A stretch of 64,000 nucleotides of DNA from Paragorgia papillata (Eukaryota; Cnidaria; Anthozoa; Scleralcyonacea; Coralliidae), in NCBI GenBank assembly GCA_035771165.1, contig JAWNZC010000369.1, forward strand, positions 434,001 to 498,000, given 5' to 3'. A program made the position numbers and the translations under genes. This document shows positions 55,544 to 64,000 of the stretch, piece after piece (the stretch's first letter is position 1; each line of letters begins with the position of its first letter). The notes beneath the pieces are model-generated. The model was not told the origin of the DNA and ran no database searches. It saw nothing but the letters and a program-made list of their open reading frames with translations.

Positions 55544-56449
55544 CTAAAGAAATTAAATATATTTCGTTCACAAAATATGCAGACAAGGGTACCTCCGAAA
55601 ATTGGTTATAAATTTAAAACGTTTTCTCACTTTTCTGGTCTAGCCAACAAAAAGCACAAAATGTTATGTTTTATTATTTGCCCACTAATCTTGACATGGG
55701 TTCCCTGTGTCTCATGTCCCAACCTCTTTGCCGAGCTATGTAAAGTCAACAAGATCGAGATATGGGGAATATTTATTTGTTGACCATTTTATGACGTTTT
55801 GTGATGTACAAGTTTCTTCCTACAACTTAAATGACATACCCCAGAAGGATTTGCTCTGATAACATTGTGCTTTGAAGTTAGTCAACACCCAAGTCAACAC
55901 CACGACGGCGATGGATTTTCTAAATTGGCAATGCCACAATACAGTTTTGGTAAGGAGAGTTTATCTTGTCAAGGTAAGATATTTAGGTGTATATATTTGG
56001 TGTGCCGTGTGCATGGGTTCATTTATATGTTTGCACTGATCACAATGTGCACTGATCAGTATTCTGATCAGACGCTGCATGTGTGTATTTTGACTTATAA
56101 CAATTCTGCAAAATAATCTGATGGGCTCAATGGTACATTGCTGTATAATTTTATTAAAGCTCTAGATTTTTCGAAACATACTAAGCACTTAGAGCAGGAG
56201 GCATGATTATTTAATATTTGTATATGAATTGTGTGTATATCCTGTCAAAACCCTTGTCATGTCATGTCAAGCGATAAGTTATAATAGTAACTTGTAGTTT
56301 TCAATTTTATAATTAAAAAATGTAGAAGAAATGTGTAAATACGGTACTCTGTCTATTGTACTTAATATTAAGATTTTGGACTTTCCAGCCTCCTACGCCT
56401 TCACAGGCAACCCTGTGGGCTCTTATGGTGAAGAGGTGAGAAAAACTTG

Positions 56450-56612
56450 GGTGGAGTTGGCAAACTTGGGTGGAGTGGGCAATCTCGGGTGGAGTGGGTA
56501 ATTTCAGGTGGAGTGGGCAATCTTGGGGGAGTGCGCAATTTCAGGTGGACTGGGCAATTGGGTGGAGTGGGCAATCTCGGGTGGAGTGGGCAATTTCAGG
56601 TGGAGTGGGGAG
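56450..56612 (+). repeat. G-rich minisatellite, gene C copy
   Basis: GGTGGAGTGGGCAATCTCG-type units as at 34029-34215, fewer copies, cut by the hAT-like element at 56613. Confidence 0.9.
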
Positions 56613-57140
56613 CAGTGGTGGACACTTGACGAAACATTCGGGTGGTGAGTGCCGAAGGCACGAGCCTTCTATGGGGGTGCGGGGAATTTTTAAAATTTGG
56701 ATCTCTGAAATGGCATTTGCAGCATTCTGAGAACACATTTTGTAAAAAATTTTAGGTTCTCAAAACACTATTTTAATGGTGCATTTTGTTATAAATCACA
56801 TGCTAAGCATAAAAAAACAACATTTCAGAGAAAATATTTTGCGAAGCAAAATTCAAATGACAATGGAAAAATGCGAAGCATCAAGCATGTTGTAACTTGT
56901 AAGAAATTTCTTTATCCAAACTTACTTCATAACACTTATTTTGTGAGATTAGAATACGTTTGCTTGTTTTTATTAAAACACGCCATTTTGCTGCTGTTGT
57001 TATTGTAATAACTAATAAGTAGTGCTTCCACTTCTTGAAATGAAAACTTTCTTGTGCTTCCACTTTTCAAAATGAAAGCTTCAGCTAAAATTATTGGGGG
57101 GGCGATCGCCCCCCCTCGCCCCTCCTAGTGTCCGCCACTG
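56613..57140. mobile_element. 528-bp hAT-like MITE, copy C only
   Basis: CAGTGGTGGACACT and AGTGTCCGCCACTG are inverted ends of hAT type. GTGGGGAG is duplicated (56605-56612 and 57141-57148). The empty site GTGGAGTGGGGAGGAGTGGG is present in the gene B unit at 34202-34221. Confidence 0.9.
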
Positions 57141-57269
57141 GTGGGGAGGAGTGGGCAAGGGGGGTGTCACATTGGCCACAGACTGTGTAGAGTTGCCTGT
57201 GGAGTAGGCTAAAGGTTTTTGTCCCATTTGAGGTAGCACTTCACTTGTGATAGTAACTTCTAGCGGAGC

Positions 57270-57580
57270 ACGGGTGGCGTGCACTGTTAGCGTGCTGCCT
57301 CTCACCAAAAGTTAAGTCCAGTTAGATGGGGTTAGTACTTGGATGGGTGACCACTTGGGAATGACCCCATTGTCGAGCTTGAAACTAATGTGAGTAGAGT
57401 TGTAGTTGATCTCTCCTGCACTTCAAGGGTTTTTCGCCGGGTTCTCCGGTTTTCCTCCCACCGCAAAACCAACACTTACATGATTACATCATGGTAGTCA
57501 TGTTCAATTGGGGCATTTCGCTCTGTTTGACCACCAGTTGCTATAGGCAATATAAAAGTCATTAAATCTAAAATAATCTA
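57270..57580 (+). mobile_element. 5S-rRNA-derived SINE, copy 3
   Basis: Duplicate of the 34333-34650 copy: AGTTAAGTCC, GTTAGTACTTGGATGGGTG, CCACTTGGGAATGACC, then the same body and tail. Confidence 0.85.
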
Positions 57581-57736
57581 GTATAAATCATAAATTTATC
57601 TTTATATCCTCACTTGATGAGACTGCAGTTCTTTAAAACTACTGGGATGATCAGTCAACAGTCAGAATCCTACATCATCAGTTCATGTCTACGCTTCATA
57701 CATGCACAAATCAAAACAAAACAAAAGCAGAAATAC

Positions 57737-57925
57737 CTCATGTTCCATGTTGGCTGAAACAGCTTTCGAGAATACTCTCTTTCAAAGTGATGATCATGAA
57801 TGAAATAGTCTTCCTGTTATTAGTCGAAATTCGTTTCGTTGTTTGTTCGGTTTATACTTCGACTCGATTCCTGGAAGCAGCAAGCACCAAGCCACAGAAT
57901 AATCTGTGACCAAGCGGAAGTTTTA
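57737..57925 (-). other. Gene C, candidate non-coding first exon
   Basis: Ends CATGAG|GTATTTC at 57737, as in gene B. E2F-like TTTCCCGC and TTTGGCGG lie just upstream on the minus strand at 57953-57973. Confidence 0.45.
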
Positions 57926-58245
57926 AAACCCTTTTGGCGCCTGCGTGGCCCGCCGCCAAAAAAGAGCGGGAAACTTTATTTAAGCATGGATTAGTAAAGA
58001 CTGGATTGGAAACTTGATGGCGTGAGCATAACAACCTAGTTGAAATTCGAACTGCCTGTAAATACGACAAAGCGGTCACAATACGATAAAATTCCCATCT
58101 ATTCTTACTCATTTTGAAAGAAAATATCAAGGTTTATTATATGACACAAGTTACTTCCGTTGAAATCGTGTGTTCTCATTGGCTGAGACGCGTCACGTGC
58201 CGGTCGGTTATTTTCCGTAATCGACCGGTCGATTACGGATTTTGG

Positions 58246-58455
58246 CAATCTCGTTCCCAGAGCCCACGTTCCCCACGCGGGAAACGAGAGACTCTGGGAT
58301 AATCCGTTCACGCCATCACAGGATTCTTGTTATCCGGAAGAAGAGTTATATAGAGTTCACTGTGTTCATCAGCCAATGAAATATCGATGTGAAACGGATT
58401 ATCCCAGAGTCTCTCGTTTCCCGGGTGGGGAACGTGGGCTCTGGGAACGAGATTG
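58246..58455. mobile_element. 210-bp MULE-like MITE, duplicate of 36592-36803
   Basis: The same ends and the same GGATTTTGG duplication as the gene B copy. Confidence 0.85.
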
Positions 58456-58806
58456 GGATTTTGGCAGACATGTTGTTTGCAACTAAACAATGAAAGAAAA
58501 CCGCAAAAATTTTGTGAATTCAATAACCTGAGGACTAAATTATGTATATATGAGTGGGACGATGAGCAATCTGGCAGTGAGTTTTAGGATTCCGAAAGCG
58601 ATGACAACAAGAGCAACAACATTGAAAACGATGAGTCTATGTTAATGACAATAGTGTGACCTCGAGCGTGTGATAAGGTATTAAATGTAAGATGTGTTGT
58701 TTCAAAATGCCATATAATAAACCTCTTATTAACCTCGTCCGCTTGGTCATTACGGAAAAATATCAGACCTCGGTTTGATATTTTTCCGTAATGACCTCGC
58801 TCTCGG

Positions 58807-59044
58807 TTCCTAAGCGTGTACACCGCCCGTCAAAACATGTTTTATGTCAACGTCAAAGTTGAATGTTTACCTTGCAAACGTATTAGATGCATTCGAACCA
58901 ATGCATTATTGTCACATGAATCAGTGCCCTTAGCCAATCACGTCTCGCCAATCCCACGGTGTTGATTTCAAAACGGTTAACTTTGGCTTAAATTTAGAAC
59001 ATGTTTTGACGGGCGGTGTACACGCTTAGGTGCCAACGACTGCA
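58807..59044. mobile_element. Left-truncated copy of the 40002-40253 MITE
   Basis: Begins inside the left terminal repeat (CCTAAGCGTGTACACCGCCC) and keeps the full right end (CGACTGCAG then TTA). Confidence 0.75.
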
Positions 59045-59939
59045 GTTAAAATATGCATTCCAAATTCCAAGGAAAACAAAGTACTATTTTGGGACGCCAG
59101 TTTCTTTGAAACAACACAATAAAACATCAAAACAAAGATCAACAACGTGTCGTTTACCTCGAACACTCGATTGTGGCTTAGGCAGGTTTGTAAGGTGATA
59201 AAATAATTTGAAACGTCAACATAGTCATCTGAATGTGAGGACATGAAGAATTGGAAGAAAAGTTCACTTAAAAACCTCAGTAAAACAAGCATACTCACGC
59301 CATTCGCATGACATCACAATTTTTTAACTGAGGTTTCAACCTTTTTGCAAACTCAGTAAATGCGATTAATAGCAGCGCTGTGTAGTAACGAGATACAAGG
59401 ATGCATGGATAAAGTCAGTAAATAGACGACACAGTACTAAATTTGGAGGGTCGCAATCCCCGGTGGGCATCTCGGGCCGGCAATCATTACACCACCAAGC
59501 TAGCGAGTCGCCAAGGCCTGGCAGGCCAGTCTGGTGCTGGCACACGAAGCGCGATCCTACTCATTTAGGTAATAGTGGTGTTCCTGCGCGACCGAGAAAC
59601 TCCTCTCAACCAGGGGATTACGGTTCACACTACTAGCCTAGTGGAGAAAGAAAGTAAATAATACAAGTACTCGCCCATGATGTGGCTGCACAAACCTGAA
59701 CCTATAGAAAAGGCGTAGGAAACAGCTGCAGCAGACCCTGCAACATACTGCAAAGTTAAAGCATAACACTGGACGCCAAATGCAATGCAGATCACCCGGC
59801 CAGCAAGACCGAGAGAGTTCAAGTAATATATCCTGTCTAAGATAGAACAGCTAGGTTATGAAAGCAACATAAATTGACACCAGAAGACAACGTACAATAC
59901 AAATTAGCTAACAAATTAATGTATCACCTGGCATGCCAG

Positions 59940-60780
59940 GGAGAGCAAGACTCACGGCGTCTGTGCTCACAGCTTACTCCTTCTGCAGAGTAGACGCGGA
60001 GCAACAACGGTGGAGCAACCGTTGGCAAGCCGGGAGAGCCCTCTCCCGGCGCTAGTAACAAAAGGTTCTGCGCAACGAACCTTGCTGAACACCAGAGGCG
60101 CATCTGGTGAAGGAATAGAGAGGCTCCAAGATTACAGTGGGAAGTGGGAGTGGTGTAGAGGACGCACAGACGTGATAAACATGAGCTAACGGAGGCGCAT
60201 CCGTTAGCAGTTGCGGAGGCTTCAAACTCCAGAGCAGGAGGCATGTGGATTGGCACTTGCACCACCGCGCGAATAACAGACGTGAGTCTGTTAGCTAATG
60301 ACCAAGTAACAACGGAGGCGCACCCGTTGGCAGTTGCAGAGGCTACAAACTCCCGGGCAAAGGGGGGTGGGGTGTGGATTGGCGCTGTTCGAGCAGTAAG
60401 AAGAATGAAGTCTAAGCAAGACTCGCGGCGTCTGTACTCACAGCGTACTCCTTCTACAGAGTAGACGGAGCAACAACGGTGGAGCAACCGTTGGCAAGCC
60501 GGGAGAGCCCTCTTCCGGCGCTAGCAACAAAAGGTTCTGCGAACGAACCTTGCTGAACACCAGAGGCGCATCTGGTGAAGGAATAGAGAGGCTCCATGAT
60601 TACAGTGGGAAGTGGGAGTGGTGTAGAGGACGCACCGACGTGATAAACATTAGCTAACGGAGGCGCATCCGTTAGCAGTTGCGAAGGCTTCAAACTCCAG
60701 GGGAGGAGGCATGTGGATTGGCGCTTGCACAACCACGCGAATAACAAGTGAGTCTGTTAGCTAATGACCGAATAACAAGG
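59940..60780. repeat. Tandem duplication of roughly 470 bp inside the YR element
   Basis: The stretch GCAAGACTCACGGCGTCTGT...AACAAAAGGTTCTGCG (59945 onward) recurs from 60416. The gene B copy has one unit only (41150 onward), so it arose after the B/C duplication. Confidence 0.8.
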
Positions 60781-61524
60781 GAGGAGCACCCATGCATTGG
60801 CAGTTGCGGAGGCTTAAAACTCCGAGGAGCGTGTGGACTGGCGCTTGTGCCACGACAAGAAACTGAAGCGCAACTGGCGGCGAACCAGGGGAAGGAGGCA
60901 GTCACTGGCGCTCGATAGCACGTTGTGGGGAGGAGGGTGGGAAGAACCACTCGAGAAACGGTGCCAACAATGCTGAGCCCGGGACCCAGGAAACGCTGAC
61001 TAGTAGTTCCGGATATTGCATCAGCCTTCTAAGCACGCACGTATCACCTGCCTCTGATCAACAGTGCCCGATTCATTGATCGCTGGAGTGTGACACTTCA
61101 CGTGTGCCATGCGTGACCAGATAGCCCCAATGAACCAGGGGAGGTGGAGCCACCCAAACAACACACAGCTAGTTTTAATATTATTTATTGCATAAATCCC
61201 ATTAATAACAGCGCTGTGTAGTAACGAGATACAAGGATGCATGGATAAAGTCAGTAAATAGACGTACACAGTACTAAATTTGGAGGGTCGCAATCCCCGG
61301 TGGGCATCTTGGGCCGGCAATCATTACACCACCAAGCTAGCGAGTTGCCAAGGCCTGGCAGACCAGTCTGGTGCTGGCACACGAAGCGCGATCCTACTCA
61401 TTTAGGTAATAGTGGTGTTCCTGCGCGACCGAGAAACTCCTCTCTAATGCGACCTCTCCAGCTAGCTGGAGCGAGGATTTCGAGGAACGCGAACCTCCTC
61501 TAAAGGGAGCAGCTGATTGACGGA

Positions 61525-61734
61525 TCAAGCCAAGATCCGAGCAACGGCAATAAGAGCGTCTGGAGCTTTGCGTATGTAACGAGGGTACGCGCTGCTAGAC
61601 CACCGACCGAGGTAGACCCGTAGGGCAGCCACAGCACAAATAGAATGCCCGCGGATAGACCAGTATGAAGGATGACGCTCTTGCGGACGATAAGACAGCG
61701 ACGATACCACCGGAATCAATGCCAGTGCAGGCAT
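61525..61734 (-). pseudogene. YR retroelement recombinase tail
   Basis: AVAALRVYLGRWSSSAYPRYIRKAPDAL joins the sequence before the catalytic strands directly to the tyrosine region. The part with SHSFRIGAATSA, present at 42353-42620, is deleted. Confidence 0.7.
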
Positions 61735-61874
61735 CGGAGACTGAGGATCGAATTAGGAAGAGGGACAAGTAAACTTTGACACGCGGAGAAAACCAAGAAA
61801 CGAAACGAGAAGCATCAGCGGAGGTGTTGAGATGACCTGTAACCGAAACCGAAACCAGCTACGGCCCCAGAGAG

Positions 61875-62145
61875 CACGGGTGGCGTGTGTTGTTAGGGCG
61901 CTGCCTCTCACCAATAGTTAAGCCCAGTTGGGCGGGGCCAGCACTTGGATGGGGTGACCGTCTGGGAATAACCCCGTTCTCGAACTTGAATTCCATGTGA
62001 GTAGAGTTTAGTTGGTCTCTGCGTGCTTCGAGGGGTTTTTGCAGGGCCCCGCGGTTTTCCTCCCTCCGTAAAATCAACACGTTAGGTCTTAGGCTCGGAT
62101 GATTGGGCGACCACATCCTGTGCTTGCGACATTAATAAATCATTA
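61875..62145 (+). mobile_element. 5S-rRNA-derived SINE, copy 4
   Basis: Duplicate of 42745-43010 with AGTTAAGCCCAGTTGGGCGG and AGCACTTGGATGGGGTGACC. Confidence 0.85.
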
Positions 62146-62247
62146 CTCATTACTCATGATAGGCGACTACAGGGAATCATTCACAAAATGCAATGGAAGG
62201 AGCAAGCATCAGAACGAAAAGACCACGGCGATGCGAACCAGTGACAG

Positions 62248-62693
62248 TTAAAGGCAGCACCAAGACTCCACACGCCGGATGCAGGAGAAAACACAGAGAG
62301 GTCGGGTATGAGTAAATTTTGAGCGGAGAAAGCAACTAATGGCATTCCACTCGTGAAACAATGCCATCCACCATTGGAGGGCCCGACGAAATTCAGCGTT
62401 GGGCGAGAACCGTGAACCGGGCCTGACAGTCAATTATGCGACGGAGGAATTCCCGACCAGGGCGGACAAATTTACACGCGTGGTGGGGATGGTCAATCAA
62501 TGATCCGAGCTCCTGGCAATGCCAAGTGCCCGGCCCAACCACAAACGGAGGAGTGGTCCAAGATAAAATTCCGAAGACCCATGATCGGAAAATCGTCAAG
62601 ATAGTGCAGTAGTGGTGTCACCTGGGAGTCGTTGGAGAGGATCCAATGAACTGCTGAGGCTACGGTATCAAACAGAAAGGGCACAGAACGCAA
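62248..62693 (-). pseudogene. YR retroelement RT/RNase H fragment
   Basis: RSVPFLFDTVASAVHWILSN, LLHYLDDFPIMG and, in a second frame, LIDHPHHACKFVRPGREFLR, then NAEFRRALQWWMALFHEWN. These are the YLDD box and the connection to RNase H of DIRS/Ngaro-type RT. Frameshifted. Confidence 0.78.
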
Positions 62694-63554
62694 CCAAATG
62701 GGAAGATAAGATCAACGTAAACTTGGTATCTCCACTCCATATACCGAATGGAAAACGGTCGTCTGGGTGCATGGATTGGAATATTGTGATAAAGATAGAT
62801 AGATAGTTTAATAACAAAATTACCTGGCAGTCAACTAGGCTGAATGCGTATAAATTTACAATCATAATTATTTATACATGAATATTGAGGAATAAAATGG
62901 ACAGTATAAGCGTCATTTAATTTGAGATTTAGGCGTTCATGCTATTGCACAAGCCGAGAAAAAGGACGCTTAGAACGAACAGTTCGAGTATTTGGTAGAT
63001 TCTATTGCCGACGTTTCCTGAGACTATCTGGCTTCATATCTAGGCGGTAGCAGTCTGAAGAATCTAGGCTTCGACGTCAAACTTTGGTGGTATGGAGAAG
63101 GGACCAGTTACGCGGTGTCGATAAATTCCTCTGCATTAGCCTATGTGGCCAGATCAGTTCTTGAACTATCCGGGGGTGCAAGCCGTAGAAACAAACAGGG
63201 GGAAAAGGTCAGGGGGTAGGTCCTTCCCACAGACAGACGAGACATAAGCAACAAGAATAACAATTTAATGAACAGGTACGACCACACGTAGTAGCAAGAG
63301 ATAAAAAAATTTAAAACTGCGCCAACAGCCGTGCCAACGTGGCGTAACTACGTAAACCGCTCGTAAACCGCGCGCGTGAAACATGGTAGAAAAACAGCTG
63401 CACCATAGCTGCTCCAAAGGGTAACTGGGAAACCTATGAAGACTGCGCAATGGCCAACTGCCTCGACAGGCATGTGAGCAGCACGTATGTTGATATTTGA
63501 TGCCATTCCAAGCGCTTTCACTGGAGGGACAGTGCCCCCCCGCAGGATAGACCC

Positions 63555-63824
63555 TTACGAAAACGTGGCGAGTTCTAAGTTCATGTTAGACCCAGTCAAG
63601 TAGGCCCAAAGCTGCGTAACGCCGAAAGCTTCGTCGTAAGTGCGCCAACTGAGTATAGGTGCAGAAGGTAAGTAGCTGGTAAGCATGAGATCACGAGAGC
63701 GTTTAATGCAGAAGGCATTAGCGGAAATAGCAGCAATAAGATTGTAACCCAGGCCCCATGACAGTGGCCGCGAGGTACGCCCTTTAGCTAGGGCTAGCGC
63801 TGCACTCCCCCCGGCACCAAACAA
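63555..63824 (-). pseudogene. Possible gag-like segment of the YR retroelement
   Basis: The frame ends APILSWRTYDEAFGVTQLWAYL; a W-x-x-YDEAF block is typical of gag-like proteins of YR retroelements. The upstream part (SAALALAKG...) is not recognisable. Position upstream of RT supports the call, but it is weak. Confidence 0.35.
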
Positions 63825-64000
63825 AAAGGAACGATCATACCTGATAATTGATCTACGGCAATCATCTCAGTAAGAGAATCAAGACCGGATGATGCGGAAA
63901 GCGCTGTTGCCAGCCCCTCGAATCAGGGGGTGTAGCGTTGGCTGGAACTTTGGGGGGAAAGCGCAACCATGGCAGGTGAGGAGCAGAAAAGCCATTGAAA

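Larger units (their letters stand above)
59360..64000 (-). mobile_element. YR retroelement with split direct repeats, copy in the gene C unit
   Basis: The same layout as 40572-43945: RT (62693-62393), RNase H connection (62433-62248), 5S-SINE (61875-62145), recombinase tail (61734-61525) and repeated blocks at 61445-61198 and 59612-59360. It extends further upstream than the gene B copy, to a gag-like frame at 63824-63555 and beyond the window. The recombinase has lost its HxxR segment by deletion. Confidence 0.7.

Overview
The window reads as nuclear DNA of an animal, most likely a marine invertebrate and, with moderate confidence, an anthozoan cnidarian. Coding blocks are split by GT-AG introns, the DNA is AT-rich, and it is packed with relics of tyrosine-recombinase (YR) retroelements, a Crypton-like transposon, a Penelope-like element, a Polinton-type polymerase, 5S-rRNA-derived and tRNA-derived SINEs and many short inverted-repeat transposons. 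The taxon is an inference from this repeat mix; no taxonomic marker gene is present.

The only intact host-type genes are three tandem paralogues on the minus strand, called A, B and C here. Each encodes a very unusual protein: an N-terminal adenylate-kinase-like P-loop domain, an mRNA-capping-enzyme-like nucleotidyltransferase with its OB fold, a T4 Rnl1-type RNA ligase split by an intron just before the nucleotidyl lysine, and (B and C) an acidic linker ending in an F-box. B (CDS 33080-31124 joined to 22550-21001, 1168 aa) and C (55501-53554 joined to 46937-45352, 1177 aa) are complete. Only the first coding exon of A (5113-3133) is inside the window; its ligase and F-box exon should lie to the left. 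A probable non-coding first exon lies upstream of each, at about 12.74-12.92, 34.79-34.98 and 57.74-57.93 kb. B and C sit in a roughly 22-24 kb tandem duplication (about 20.4-43.6 and 44.8-63.1 kb), and A belongs to an older copy. The capping-like domain keeps the overall motif order but has lost residues needed for catalysis, so it may recognise RNA ends rather than cap them. RNA-end sensing or repair coupled to ubiquitin ligation is my inference.

Left to right: 0.3-1.7 kb, broken Polinton-type DNA polymerase B interrupted by a MITE; 3.1-5.1 kb, gene A; 5.24-12.42 kb, a composite insertion in gene A's upstream intron holding SINE and LINE debris and two long, strongly G+T-skewed tandem units with minisatellites; 13.5-17.5 kb, a frameshifted DIRS-like retrotransposon; 18.4-18.8 kb, a helicase scrap; 21.0-22.6 kb, ligase/F-box exon of gene B; 22.6-31.1 kb, its large intron with nested transposons; 31.1-35.0 kb, first coding exon and upstream region of gene B; 35-44 kb, inverted-repeat elements and a decayed YR retroelement with split direct repeats; 45.4-46.9 kb, ligase/F-box exon of gene C; 47.2-49.5 kb, Crypton relic; 50.6-51.4 kb, a 727-bp palindrome; 53.5-58 kb, first coding exon and upstream region of gene C; 58-64 kb, the second copy of the YR retroelement region.

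Because B and C are recent duplicates, many insertions in one copy can be read against the empty site in the other, which gives unusually clean element boundaries and target-site duplications. All identities were judged by eye; no alignment or database search was run.
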